NCBI GenBank assembly: GCA_013001465.1
Contig: JABDMM010000115.1
Span: 19,571 to 83,570 of the forward strand
Source: Chitinophagales bacterium
GTDB lineage: Bacteria > Bacteroidota > Bacteroidia > Chitinophagales > JABDMM01
DNA length: 64,000 nt
Direction: 5' to 3'
The translations under genes were made by a program, and so were the position numbers. Numbering within the stretch: the first letter of the stretch is position 1; each line of letters opens with the position of its first letter. Below the pieces are notes generated by a model, which did no database searches, was not told the DNA's origin, and saw nothing but the letters and a program-made list of their open reading frames with translations. Positions 40,549 to 50,395 of the stretch are shown here, in pieces.

Positions 40549-43500
40549 ATGCTACATCAACTTATAAAAGAACGTATTCTGGTCATGGACGGTGCTATGG
40601 GCACAATGATCCAAAGACATAAACTAAATGAAAAAGATTTTAGAGGAGAGCGTTTTATAAGTCATTCAAGCGATTTGCAAGGAAACAACGACCTCCTGTC
40701 AATTACACAGAAAAGAATAATCATTGATATACACAAACAGTATCTTGAAGCTGGTGCAGATATTATTGAAACAAATACCTTTAACGCAAACCGAATTTCT
40801 CAGGCTGATTATGGATTAGAAGATTTCAGTAGGGAAATTAACATCGCCGCTGCAGAATGTGCCAGAGCTGCTATAAATGAATTCCAGAAGGAAAATCCAG
40901 ACAGAATTTGCTTTATCGCCGGCGCGATCGGACCTACAAATAAAACTGCATCAATTTCCCCGGATGTCAATCAACCTGGATATCGGGCTGTAAGCTTTGA
41001 AGATCTGGTTGAAATTTACAGCGAGCAGGCCAAAGCACTGATCGATGGTGGAGTCGATATATTGCTAGTAGAAACTGTTTTCGATACTTTAAATTGTAAG
41101 GCTGCTCTGTTTGCAATCGACACCGTTTTTGAAAAGAAGAAAAAGAAAATTCCTTTGATGGTTTCCGGTACCATTACCGATGCTAGTGGTAGAACTCTCT
41201 CAGGTCAGACGCCAGAAGCATTCTATATCTCGATCGAGCATGCAGATCTCTTCTCTGTTGGTTTAAACTGTGCACTCGGTGCAAAGGAAATGCGACCTCA
41301 CATTGAAGCGCTTTCTCAAATTGCAGAGTGCAATGTAAGCGCTTATCCAAATGCCGGACTTCCCAATGAATTTGGAGAGTATGATGAATCACCGGAAGAA
41401 ATGGCAAAGCATATCGAAGATTTTCTCTCCCATGATTTTGTAAATATCATTGGTGGTTGCTGTGGTACAACACCAGAACACGTCAAGGTTTTTTCTGAAG
41501 TGGCTAAAAAATATAACCCAAGAGAAATACCGGCAAGCGATGATCACACACGTTTGAGCGGACTTGAACCGCTTATCATTACAGAAAATACCAATTTCGT
41601 AAATATCGGTGAGCGTACAAACGTCACAGGTTCGAAGAAGTTCGCTAAACTGATCGAAGAAGGGAAACTTGAAGAAGCGCTGAGTGTAGCCCAACAACAG
41701 GTAGATAACGGAGCCCAGATCATCGATGTTAACATGGATGAAGGAATGTTGGATTCTGAAAAAATGATGAAGGAGTTTGTTAACTTGATCGCTTCGGACC
41801 CATCTATTTGCAGAGTTCCTGTTATGATCGATTCTTCGAAGTTCTCTGTGATCGAGGAAGGATTGAAGTGCCTTCAGGGCAAAGGTGTAGTGAATTCTAT
41901 AAGTCTTAAAGAAGGCGAAGAACCTTTCATAAAGCAAGCAAAGTGTATAAGAAGGTATGGTGCTGCTGTTGTCGTAATGGCTTTCGATGAATCGGGGCAA
42001 GCTGGAACAGCTCAGAGAAAATTTGAAATTTGTGAGCGTTCCTATGAAATACTGGTCAATAAATGTGGCTTCAAACCTCAGGACATCATCTTCGATCCGA
42101 ATATTTTCGCTGTTGCCACCGGTATCGAAGAACATAATAACTATGCTGTTGCTTTCATCGAGGCCTGCAAAATGATCAAAGCGAAAATGCCTCTTTGTAA
42201 GATCAGTGGTGGGGTTAGCAATATTTCTTTTGCATTTCGTGGCAACAATGCTGTTCGCGAAGCCATGCATTCCGCATTCCTGTATCATGCTATCAAAGCA
42301 GGCTTGGATATGGGTATTGTAAATGCAGGCATGATCGAAGTATATGAGCAAATCCCAAAAGACCTGCTAAAAAAATGTGAAGATGTACTACTGAATAGAA
42401 ATCCTGAAGCAACAGAAGCGCTTTCGGCATTCGCAGAAAATGTGAAAAGCGGTGGGAAGGTGATCAAGCAAACTAATGAATGGCGATCCTTTCCGGTGAA
42501 AAAGAGACTATCTCATGCGTTGATAAATGGGATCTCTGATTTCATTGTTGAGGATACAGAAGCAGCAAGAATAGAACTTGCAAGTCCGCTTAAAGTTATT
42601 GAAGGGCCATTGATGGACGGCATGAATGAGGTTGGAGACCTATTTGGTTCTGGTAAAATGTTCCTGCCCCAAGTGGTCAAGAGCGCGCGAGTGATGAAAA
42701 AAGCAGTGGCATATCTTACCCCATTTCTGGAAAATGAAAAGGACTCCGGCAAACCACTGACTAAAGGCAAGATCCTTCTGGCTACTGTAAAAGGAGATGT
42801 TCATGATATCGGTAAAAATATTGTTGGTGTAGTGCTTAAATGTAACAACTACGATGTTGTCGACCTTGGTGTCATGGTGCCTGCTCAAAAAATTCTCGAT
42901 GCAGCCATAGAAGAAAATGCTGATATCATTGGTCTTAGCGGATTGATAACTCCTTCATTGGATGAAATGGTACATTTTGCTTCTGAAATGGAGAGGCTTG
43001 AAATGAATAAACCTTTATTGATCGGCGGAGCAACAACATCAATAATTCATACTGCTGTGAAGATCGATCCCGAATACTCCGGACCGGTGATGCATGTCGT
43101 CGATGCTTCGAAGAGTGTTGGGATCGTTAGTAATCTCTTAAGCGACTCTCAAATGTTGAATACCGCTAAGAAATACAAAGAGGATTACAGTCAGATGCGG
43201 GAAGAATACGAAGCACGAAAAGAAAAGATCGAGTATGTTTCTTTGGATGAAGCTAGAAACAATCGATTTGTCCCAAGGTTGGATAATGGTCAACTCTCGA
43301 CTCCAAAATCAACCGGAATACAGATTTTCAAGGATTACGATCTGAATGAAATTAGCCGTTATATCGATTGGTCACCATTTTTCAATACCTGGGGTCTCAA
43401 AGGTAGATTTCCCCGGATCCTTGAAAGCCCGATATATGGTGCTGAAGCGAAAAAACTTTATGATGATGCTACAGCAATGATCGCTAGCATCATTGAAAAC

Positions 43501-44217
43501 AAATGGATAAGAGCAGGTGCTGTCATTGGAATTTTTCAAGCACACTCAGAAATGGATGATATCATTCTACAAGACAAAAATGAAAATCATCGCTTGAATT
43601 TCATGCGTCAGCAAACGCTTAAGAAAGAAGGTATCCCAAATTACTGCTTGTCGGATTTTATCGCTGATAAGAATAGCGGGATCGAAGATCATATAGGATT
43701 GTTCGCGGTAACAGCCGGATTGGACATCGAAAAGCAAATTGAAATTTTTGACAGCCAGGATGATGATTACTCATCGATCATGCTCAAAGCACTTGCTGAT
43801 AGATTTGCTGAAGCCTTTACAGAGCTGATGCATGAAAAGGTAAGAAAGGACATCTGGGGTTACTCAAGCGATGAAAACCTAAATAACGAAGAACTGATCA
43901 GGGAGAAATACAGAGGGATCAGACCTGCTCCGGGCTATCCGGCTTGCCCCGATCACACGGAGAAAGCGAAGATATGGGAGATTCTGCATGTGGAAAAAAA
44001 TACAGGCATAACGCTTACTGAGAGTTTTGCAATGTACCCCACAGCATCTGTTAGCGGTTATTATTTTGCTCATCCAAAATCTAAATATATCGGAGTTGGC
44101 AGAATAGCTAAAGATCAGGTGGAAGATCTGGCGAAGCGCAAAGGAATGGAACTTGACGAATTGGAAAGGTGGTTGTCACCAAACTTGAACTATAACAGAA
44201 CTAAAGTTTCAGTTTAA
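40549..44217 (+). CDS. metH: Cobalamin-dependent methionine synthase MetH
   Basis: MetH transfers the methyl group of 5-methyl-tetrahydrofolate to homocysteine through cob(I)alamin. All four modules are in one chain of 1222 residues: the homocysteine/zinc barrel (about 1-325, with GLNCALGA and [10 protein letters not shown] as zinc cysteines), the pterin barrel (about 345-630, [14 protein letters not shown]), the cap and B12 domain (about 645-885, with the ligand histidine H752 in GDVHDIGKN) and the C-terminal SAM-dependent reactivation domain (about 900-1222, with [15 protein letters not shown]). The ATG at 40549 gives the normal N-terminus. Expression is predicted to be under the S-box just upstream. 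Its stop overlaps the convergent TIGR01777 gene by four bases. Confidence 0.98.
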   Translation: MLHQLIKERILVMDGAMGTMIQRHKLNEKDFRGERFISHSSDLQGNNDLLSITQKRIIIDIHKQYLEAGADIIETNTFNANRISQADYGLEDFSREINIAAAECARAAINEFQKENPDRICFIAGAIGPTNKTASISPDVNQPGYRAVSFEDLVEIYSEQAKALIDGGVDILLVETVFDTLNCKAALFAIDTVFEKKKKKIPLMVSGTITDASGRTLSGQTPEAFYISIEHADLFSVGLNCALGAKEMRPHIEALSQIAECNVSAYPNAGLPNEFGEYDESPEEMAKHIEDFLSHDFVNIIGGCCGTTPEHVKVFSEVAKKYNPREIPASDDHTRLSGLEPLIITENTNFVNIGERTNVTGSKKFAKLIEEGKLEEALSVAQQQVDNGAQIIDVNMDEGMLDSEKMMKEFVNLIASDPSICRVPVMIDSSKFSVIEEGLKCLQGKGVVNSISLKEGEEPFIKQAKCIRRYGAAVVVMAFDESGQAGTAQRKFEICERSYEILVNKCGFKPQDIIFDPNIFAVATGIEEHNNYAVAFIEACKMIKAKMPLCKISGGVSNISFAFRGNNAVREAMHSAFLYHAIKAGLDMGIVNAGMIEVYEQIPKDLLKKCEDVLLNRNPEATEALSAFAENVKSGGKVIKQTNEWRSFPVKKRLSHALINGISDFIVEDTEAARIELASPLKVIEGPLMDGMNEVGDLFGSGKMFLPQVVKSARVMKKAVAYLTPFLENEKDSGKPLTKGKILLATVKGDVHDIGKNIVGVVLKCNNYDVVDLGVMVPAQKILDAAIEENADIIGLSGLITPSLDEMVHFASEMERLEMNKPLLIGGATTSIIHTAVKIDPEYSGPVMHVVDASKSVGIVSNLLSDSQMLNTAKKYKEDYSQMREEYEARKEKIEYVSLDEARNNRFVPRLDNGQLSTPKSTGIQIFKDYDLNEISRYIDWSPFFNTWGLKGRFPRILESPIYGAEAKKLYDDATAMIASIIENKWIRAGAVIGIFQAHSEMDDIILQDKNENHRLNFMRQQTLKKEGIPNYCLSDFIADKNSGIEDHIGLFAVTAGLDIEKQIEIFDSQDDDYSSIMLKALADRFAEAFTELMHEKVRKDIWGYSSDENLNNEELIREKYRGIRPAPGYPACPDHTEKAKIWEILHVEKNTGITLTESFAMYPTASVSGYYFAHPKSKYIGVGRIAKDQVEDLAKRKGMELDELERWLSPNLNYNRTKVSV

Positions 44218-45113
44218 AGAAGATCGCTTAATGCAGAATCGACATCATTGTAATTAAAAGCAAATCCACTTTTCTCGATCTTCTCAGAAGAACATCTTTG
44301 CGTATCCAGAACCATGGTCGACATCTCCCCCAAAACTAATCTAATAGCAAACCCAGGTGCAGGTAACGCAGCAATAACTTTTCTACTGTTTTGTTTGATT
44401 GACCTTGTAAAAGCTTTATTCGTTACCGGATTTGGAGCAACAGCATTGTAGGTGCCACTTATGCTGTTCTCGATGACAAAAGAAAACATGCTGCTCAGAT
44501 CATCGATATGGATCCAACTATAGTATTGACTTCCATCGCCCAGATAAGAAGCTACCCCAAAGAACGCTTTATTCAGAGTTTCAGGAAGAGCCCCGCCTTC
44601 CTTTGCCAGAACAATACCTAACCTCAATATGATAAGATTGTCACAAACATCCTTGAATTTCAAAGCCTCTTGTTCCCAATCCTCACAGACTTTGGAAAGG
44701 AAGTTGTTACCGGCATTGTCGTTCTCAGTCATCATTTCATCTCCACTATCACCATAATAGCCAATTGCAGATGCACTTACTACCGTCTTAAGGTGTATCT
44801 GTTGGTCTTTAAGATACTCAGCGAGAAATTTTGTCGTTTTAATTCTACTGTCATGAATCTCAAGCTTTCTTTTTTCTGTCCATCTTTCATCCGCGATCCC
44901 AGCACCAGCAAGATTTACAAGAACATCCGTATCCCTAAAAGCAGACTCATCGATCGATCTATTATATGGATCCCATTTGAACCCCTTGGCATCTATACCT
45001 TTAATGCTGCCGCTTCTGCTAAGGAATGCAGGTTTATGACCACGATCATTAAAATGACTGATGAGATGGCGGCCGATCATGCCACTGCCTCCTGAAATCA
45101 AAATGTTTGACAC
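44214..45113 (-). CDS. TIGR01777-family NAD(P)-binding epimerase-like protein (YfcH-like)
   Basis: The 299-residue protein is an extended short-chain dehydrogenase-like fold with the N-terminal nucleotide motif [10 protein letters not shown], the [14 protein letters not shown] active-site region and a closing DUF1731-type segment ([26 protein letters not shown], then [16 protein letters not shown]). This defines the TIGR01777 group, whose E. coli member YfcH has no established substrate. The start is a GTG at 45113. It diverges from the first solute-binding gene across 49 bases and converges on metH with a four-base overlap. Confidence 0.93.
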   Translation of the reverse strand: MSNILISGGSGMIGRHLISHFNDRGHKPAFLSRSGSIKGIDAKGFKWDPYNRSIDESAFRDTDVLVNLAGAGIADERWTEKRKLEIHDSRIKTTKFLAEYLKDQQIHLKTVVSASAIGYYGDSGDEMMTENDNAGNNFLSKVCEDWEQEALKFKDVCDNLIILRLGIVLAKEGGALPETLNKAFFGVASYLGDGSQYYSWIHIDDLSSMFSFVIENSISGTYNAVAPNPVTNKAFTRSIKQNSRKVIAALPAPGFAIRLVLGEMSTMVLDTQRCSSEKIEKSGFAFNYNDVDSALSDLL

Positions 45114-45140
45114 TATTTAAGCTTTTTAAAGATATCTTTG
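45106..45140 (+). promoter_or_regulatory. Candidate promoter of the solute-binding protein operon
   Basis: TTTG (45106-45109) and a perfect TAnnTTTG box, TATCTTTG (45133-45140), are separated by 23 bases, slightly longer than usual. Initiation near 45147 would leave a leader of about 16 bases before the ATG at 45163. The -33 element lies at the start of the divergent TIGR01777 gene. Confidence 0.5.
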
Positions 45141-45162
45141 CCTACACAAAATCAATAACTCA

Positions 45163-46980
45163 ATGCAAAAGAACAAGATAAATTTAAAGATTGTTTTCGC
45201 TTTTCTGCTTCCATTGTTAATAATGTCATGCACAAAAGATGGCAAGGAAACAGATGGAAAAGCTATAGAATTTAAGAATACTAAGAACGAGGTCATTATT
45301 CACGAATTATCAGATCCTGACAAATTAAATCCAATCACTTCTACTAGTGCAAACGGTACTTACATACAAAACCAAATCTGGTTAAGACTTATAGATATCG
45401 ATCTAAAAAAAGCCGCGATGAGTCCTTCCCTGGCTGTAGCACTTCCTACCGTTACTGCGGTAGAAGAAGGAGAATATGCCGGTGGAATGAAAATAGAATA
45501 TGAGATCAGGCCGGAAGCAAAATGGGATAATGGTACAGATGTTACCGGTCATGATGTTGAGTTTACGATCAAAACCGCTATGAACCCTAAGGTCGATGCA
45601 GAACACTTAAGACCATATTTGGAATTTTTAACCGATATAGAAATCGACAAAGACAATCCGAAAAAATTCATCTTTTGGTGTAAAAACAAATACTTTGATG
45701 CGGTTTTTGGGTCAGGGGGTCAGGCACACATTCTTCCGGAATACCATTACGATCCTGAAAAACTCATGAGAAAAGTTGACCTCAGTGAATTTTCGGATCC
45801 AAAGAGAGTTGAGGAATTAAGATCCGATCCGGACCTAATGAAGTTTGCTCAAGCATTTAATAGCGAAAAGTATCAAAGAGAAAGTGAGTTTATATCAGGA
45901 AGTGGTGCTTATACACTTGAGAAATGGACGACACAACAACGGATAACTCTCGTGAGAAAGGAAAATTGGTGGGGCGATGCGCTTAAAGGTGTTCAGCCGG
46001 TATTTGACGCTGAGCCTAAAAAATTGACATACGAGATCATCAATGACCAAACGACATCTATTACCGCATTGAAAGATCAATCTTTGGATGTAATGAGAGG
46101 AATCAAGGCGAAAGATTATACTGATCTCCAGAAAAACGATAAGGTAAAAAAGATCTATCATTTGTTTGAACCGATGGCATTTGCATACACATACCTTGGA
46201 ATGAATATGAAAAAAGCCGAGTTAGCTGATGTTCGGGTACGTAAAGCGATCGGACATCTGTTGGATAGAGAGCAGATCATCGAGATCGTTCTTTACGGAC
46301 TTGCTGACCCAACTAATGGACCATTTAACCCTGTAAAACCTTATTACAACAAATCACTTACAGGTTTTGATTTTAATGTCGCTAAAGCAAACCAACTCCT
46401 TGACGAAGCTGGATGGGTCGATTCTGACAGTGATGGAATCAGGGATAAAATGATCGAAGGGAAAAAGCACTCACTAAAACTTGTTTATAAATATAATTCC
46501 GGTAATGCGACACGAGAACAGATTGGCTTGTTCCTCCAGGAAACAGCTAAGCAGGCAGGTATAGCGATAGAAGTAGTTTCAAGGGAATGGACAGTATTTA
46601 TCGATGAGACTAAAAAACATGATTTCGAAATATATTGTGGCGGCTGGGTTCAGGATCCAATTTCGGATGACCCAAAACAACTATGGCATACCAATTCATA
46701 CAATGGAGGAAGTAATTATGTTGGATTCGGTAATGCTAAAAGCGATGCTCTTATTGAAAAGATACAGGAAACTATAATTGAGGAGGACAGATATAAGATG
46801 TACATGGAACTACAGCAAATTATCGCTGATGAGACTCCATACATTTTTATTTATTCTCCGAGAAACTTGATATCTATTAGCAAACGATTCGATAATGCCG
46901 AAGCATACATCGCCCGACCAGGATACAATGAAAGGTCGCTAAGGCTAGGTATCTCAGGCAATAAAGCTCTTGCGAATTAG
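45163..46980 (+). CDS. Peptide-type ABC transporter solute-binding lipoprotein (SBP family 5), copy 1
   Basis: This 605-residue protein has a signal peptide with the lipobox LIMSC (cysteine near residue 23), so it is membrane-anchored. It belongs to the family 5 binding proteins (OppA/DppA/YejA type), with an early PDKLNPITSTSAN segment, EIRPEAKWDNGTDVTGHDVEF, the VRKAIGHLLDREQIIEIVLYGLADPTNGPF block and the GWVQDPISDDPKQLWHT region near the hinge. Its ligand is likely an oligopeptide but could be another solute. It is the first gene of a run that continues with a paralog and two permeases. The ATP-binding subunits are not in this window. Confidence 0.93.
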   Translation: MQKNKINLKIVFAFLLPLLIMSCTKDGKETDGKAIEFKNTKNEVIIHELSDPDKLNPITSTSANGTYIQNQIWLRLIDIDLKKAAMSPSLAVALPTVTAVEEGEYAGGMKIEYEIRPEAKWDNGTDVTGHDVEFTIKTAMNPKVDAEHLRPYLEFLTDIEIDKDNPKKFIFWCKNKYFDAVFGSGGQAHILPEYHYDPEKLMRKVDLSEFSDPKRVEELRSDPDLMKFAQAFNSEKYQRESEFISGSGAYTLEKWTTQQRITLVRKENWWGDALKGVQPVFDAEPKKLTYEIINDQTTSITALKDQSLDVMRGIKAKDYTDLQKNDKVKKIYHLFEPMAFAYTYLGMNMKKAELADVRVRKAIGHLLDREQIIEIVLYGLADPTNGPFNPVKPYYNKSLTGFDFNVAKANQLLDEAGWVDSDSDGIRDKMIEGKKHSLKLVYKYNSGNATREQIGLFLQETAKQAGIAIEVVSREWTVFIDETKKHDFEIYCGGWVQDPISDDPKQLWHTNSYNGGSNYVGFGNAKSDALIEKIQETIIEEDRYKMYMELQQIIADETPYIFIYSPRNLISISKRFDNAEAYIARPGYNERSLRLGISGNKALAN

Positions 46981-47052
46981 TAGGAGTGGATGCCGATATA
47001 AATATTATATTTGCTGAAACTGAATTTAGAAACTTTAAATACTCAAAATCAT

Positions 47053-48858
47053 ATGAAGATTGTTAAGATCACCATGTATTCACTGGCACTATTTATCCTT
47101 GCAGGATGTGGTGGAAATGGAGGTGAAGAAGGCAGCGCTGAAATAAATTCAAAACGTGCAGGGATCAATGAAGTGATCACCTGGGAATCAGCAAATCCCG
47201 ATAAGATAAACCCATTGATCTCAAATTCTGCGAACAGTGGCTATATCGAAAGATATATCTATCAATCGTTGCTGGAGATCCATCCAACAAACTTCGAATA
47301 TCTTCCTACTCTTGCAGCGAAAAGACCTCTTATAGAAGATTATGATGGTTTTGAAGAAGGCGGTCAAAAGATCACCTACGATATCAGACCTGAAGCAAAA
47401 TGGGATAATGGTTCAGATGTGACTGGTCACGATGCGGCTTTCTCATTGAAGGTTCTTAAGAATACCAACGTTGATTGCCAGAATGTAAGGCCATATATGG
47501 AATTCGTAGAGGACATCATTCTCTATGAAGATGATCCTAAAAAATTCACATTGGTATGCAGAGACAAATACTTCATGTCTGAAATTTGGTCTTCACTAAC
47601 GATGTATCCCGAGCACATATTTGATCCAAACAAGGTCATGAGGAACTATACTGTGCCATGGCTAAATGACCCGGCTAATGCAGATAAAATGAAGTCTGAT
47701 GAAGATCTGATCGCTGTAGCAGAATCTATGAATTCTGACGAATATGGCCGTGATCCTGAATTTGTTCAAGGCTCCGGACCTTACAAGCTGCAAGAATTCA
47801 AAACTAATCAACGTGTCATTCTGGTTAAAAAGGAAAATTGGTGGGGAGATCAGTTTACTGATGAGATCGAAACTATGCAAAATTATCCTGATAAGCTCAT
47901 ATTTGAGATCATCACTGAACCAACCACAGCACTTACCGCTTTGAAAGATGAGCAGCTTGATGTAATGCGTGGAGTAAAACACAAGGACTTCTCGATCGAT
48001 CTTCTTGAAAACAAATCTTTCACTAGTTTATATGAATTATACAAGCCGATGGCGTTGCAATACAGTTATATCGGATTGAATATGAAACGTCCTGAGCTTT
48101 CTGACAAAAGAGTTAGAGCTGCTTTGGCACATCTCATGGATATCGATTACATCCTTGAGGTCTTGCTTTATGATCTTGCAGTACCGATCGCAGGCCCGAT
48201 ACATCCTTCTAAACCTTATCTTAATAAGGATTTGGAACCAAGAAAGTACGATCCCGAGCTAGCTAAAAAGTTAATGGATGAAGCTGGTTGGACAGATTCA
48301 GATGGCGATGGAGTGAGAAACAAAATGATCGATGGGCAGAAAACAGATCTAAGCCTTGTTGTAAAATACCCACAAGGTTCCGAAACAGGTGAAAAGATAC
48401 TGTTGATGTTTCAAGAGAACGCAAGAAAGGCCGGAGTCAAGATCGATATGATCTCCAGAGAATGGACAGTATTTCTCGAAGAAAACAAGAAGCATGATTT
48501 TGATATGTACAGCGGTGGCTGGGTTGCTGCTCCAACATTGAGCGATCTTAAACAAATTTGGCACACCGAAAGCTATAATCGTGGTGGAAACTATGTTGGT
48601 TTTGGAAATGCGAGATCAGATGAACTTATTGAGCTCATCCGATACGAACCTGATGAAGCAAAGAGAAATGAATATTATCAGGAAATTCAGGAAATTATTT
48701 ATGATGAAGTTCCTTACATTTTTATGTTCTCGTCTCTTAGCAGAATAGCAATACATAAAAGATTTGAAGCGGAAGCACATGTCAAACGCCCCGGATATTA
48801 TGAAGGGTCATTTGTATTACAACCTAATTTTGGAGTAAGAGCAGTAGCAACGAAATAA
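47053..48858 (+). CDS. Peptide-type ABC transporter solute-binding lipoprotein (SBP family 5), copy 2
   Basis: A paralog of the preceding gene with the same blocks (NPDKINPLISNSANSGYIERYI, DIRPEAKWDNGSDVTGHDAAF, RVRAALAHLMDIDYILEVLLYDLAVPIAGPIHPSKPYLNKDL). The track begins at a TTG at 47011; I choose the ATG at 47053, which places the signal and lipobox (ALFILAGC) at the N-terminus, for a 601-residue protein. The two proteins share much of their sequence by eye but differ at the N-terminal region and in the ligand-side loops, so they may bind different substrates and feed one permease pair. The permease genes follow after 10 bases. Confidence 0.93.
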   Translation: MKIVKITMYSLALFILAGCGGNGGEEGSAEINSKRAGINEVITWESANPDKINPLISNSANSGYIERYIYQSLLEIHPTNFEYLPTLAAKRPLIEDYDGFEEGGQKITYDIRPEAKWDNGSDVTGHDAAFSLKVLKNTNVDCQNVRPYMEFVEDIILYEDDPKKFTLVCRDKYFMSEIWSSLTMYPEHIFDPNKVMRNYTVPWLNDPANADKMKSDEDLIAVAESMNSDEYGRDPEFVQGSGPYKLQEFKTNQRVILVKKENWWGDQFTDEIETMQNYPDKLIFEIITEPTTALTALKDEQLDVMRGVKHKDFSIDLLENKSFTSLYELYKPMALQYSYIGLNMKRPELSDKRVRAALAHLMDIDYILEVLLYDLAVPIAGPIHPSKPYLNKDLEPRKYDPELAKKLMDEAGWTDSDGDGVRNKMIDGQKTDLSLVVKYPQGSETGEKILLMFQENARKAGVKIDMISREWTVFLEENKKHDFDMYSGGWVAAPTLSDLKQIWHTESYNRGGNYVGFGNARSDELIELIRYEPDEAKRNEYYQEIQEIIYDEVPYIFMFSSLSRIAIHKRFEAEAHVKRPGYYEGSFVLQPNFGVRAVATK

Positions 48859-48868
48859 ACCGAAGAGT

Positions 48869-50395
48869 ATGTTTACGTATGTTTTAAAGAGAGTACTTTA
48901 CTTCATTCCTACGCTTTTTATCATTTCACTCTTCACTTTCTCGTTGAGTAAAATGGCGCCGGGAGATCCTGTTGAACTAAGACTTCAGGGTGGAATGCAG
49001 GGACAAACTGGTAATCTGGACACAAAGCTTGCAGGTGAAAAAGCTTATTTTGAAATGAGCGATAAGCTTGGCCTTGACAAACCAACATTTTATATAACTC
49101 TCTCCTCAGCAGCTATACCTGATACTCTTTACCGGATTCAAAAGAAAAATGACAGGTCCACGATAAAAAGGCTGATCAGAAAATATGGTAATTGGGATGA
49201 GATCTCAGAATACTACCATGCACTAAAGGATCTCGAAAATGCTACATACACCATCGAGAGAAACCTGGGAAATGCTGAAAACCTGAGACTCATAAGAGAT
49301 AATGCGAATGTGCTTTATCTCACTCATGAAGACCCAAGGATTACACGTCTTATTGCGAGAATGGATACAGCGGTAAAAGTTCCCGTGGATTATGTTGTCG
49401 ATAGTCAAACAGTGACAGATAACAGCATGATAGCACTTAATGATGATATCGAACGTGTTAAAGCAGCTTATGTCGCAGTGAAACAAAATGCCACTCCTGC
49501 AAAAAACTACATTCCGGTTCTGAGCTGGTATGGATTCGACAATCAGTATCATACCTGGCTTTTTGGAGATATCCCATGGTTTGGAAAATCAAAAGATCCT
49601 ACTAAAACCAGCCTTGGTTTTTTTAGAGGTGATTTTGGTGAGTCCTATCTCGATGGAAGACCAGTGAAGTCGATACTTTATGAGGCGATTAAGTACACCA
49701 TGATCCTGAATATTATTTCAGTATTTATCGCATATATCATTTCAATACCGATGGGAGTCGAGACTGCGGTGCAGAAAGACACGACATTTGACAGGATCAG
49801 CACAACAATGTTATTTATACTTTACTCCCTTCCTAGTTTCTGGATCGCTACTTTATGCGTCGTATTTATAACAACACCCGAATATGGGATGGATCTCTTC
49901 CCCACATATGGTGTCAGTTCATCCACATTAGCAGATGATGCCGGCTTTTGGACTAGGTTTAAAGATTCCGCTTACCACTTTATACTTCCTGTTTTCTGTT
50001 TAACTTATGGATCTTTCGCGTTTATCTCAAGACAAATGCGGGGTGGAATGTTAAGTGTGATACGGCAGGACTATATCAGAACTGCTCAAGCCAAAGGACT
50101 AGACAAAGCAAAAGTAGTTTGGAAACATGCTTTCAGAAATTCATTGATCCCAATTATCACACTCTTTGCAAACTTATTTCCATTAATGATCAGTGGATCT
50201 GTGATCATTGAGTATATTTTCAATATTCCAGGTATGGGTCGTGTGAGTTATGAAGCAGTGGTAGCAAGAAACTATCCCGTACTTTATACCGTGTTTATGT
50301 TTTCGGCGATACTGACTATGGTGGGTATACTGGTTTCAGATATCATGTATGCTGTAGTGGATCCAAGAATTTCTTTTAGCAAAAAAACAGGCTGA
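48869..50395 (+). CDS. ABC transporter permease, OppB/DppB type, with large periplasmic insertion
   Basis: The protein has 508 residues; ordinary DppB permeases have about 310-340. The first helix (KRVLYFIPTLFIISLFTFSLSKMAPGDPV) and the C-terminal membrane domain with the EAA loop (DYIRTAQAKGLDKAKVVWKHAFRNSLIPIITL) and GSVIIEYIFNIPGMG are normal. Between GLDKPTFYI (about 69-76) and GDFGESYLDGRPV (about 254-266) lies an insertion of about 175 residues that is hydrophilic, rich in charged residues and mostly helical by eye, lying on the periplasmic side. The stop codon overlaps the next start (TGATG). The insertion may take part in substrate delivery. Confidence 0.92.
   Translation: MFTYVLKRVLYFIPTLFIISLFTFSLSKMAPGDPVELRLQGGMQGQTGNLDTKLAGEKAYFEMSDKLGLDKPTFYITLSSAAIPDTLYRIQKKNDRSTIKRLIRKYGNWDEISEYYHALKDLENATYTIERNLGNAENLRLIRDNANVLYLTHEDPRITRLIARMDTAVKVPVDYVVDSQTVTDNSMIALNDDIERVKAAYVAVKQNATPAKNYIPVLSWYGFDNQYHTWLFGDIPWFGKSKDPTKTSLGFFRGDFGESYLDGRPVKSILYEAIKYTMILNIISVFIAYIISIPMGVETAVQKDTTFDRISTTMLFILYSLPSFWIATLCVVFITTPEYGMDLFPTYGVSSSTLADDAGFWTRFKDSAYHFILPVFCLTYGSFAFISRQMRGGMLSVIRQDYIRTAQAKGLDKAKVVWKHAFRNSLIPIITLFANLFPLMISGSVIIEYIFNIPGMGRVSYEAVVARNYPVLYTVFMFSAILTMVGILVSDIMYAVVDPRISFSKKTG

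Noticed and set aside
41389-42351. 320-codon ORF opposite metH
   Set aside because: It mirrors the coding strand of an intact, conserved MetH and shows no recognisable protein pattern, so it is a shadow frame.
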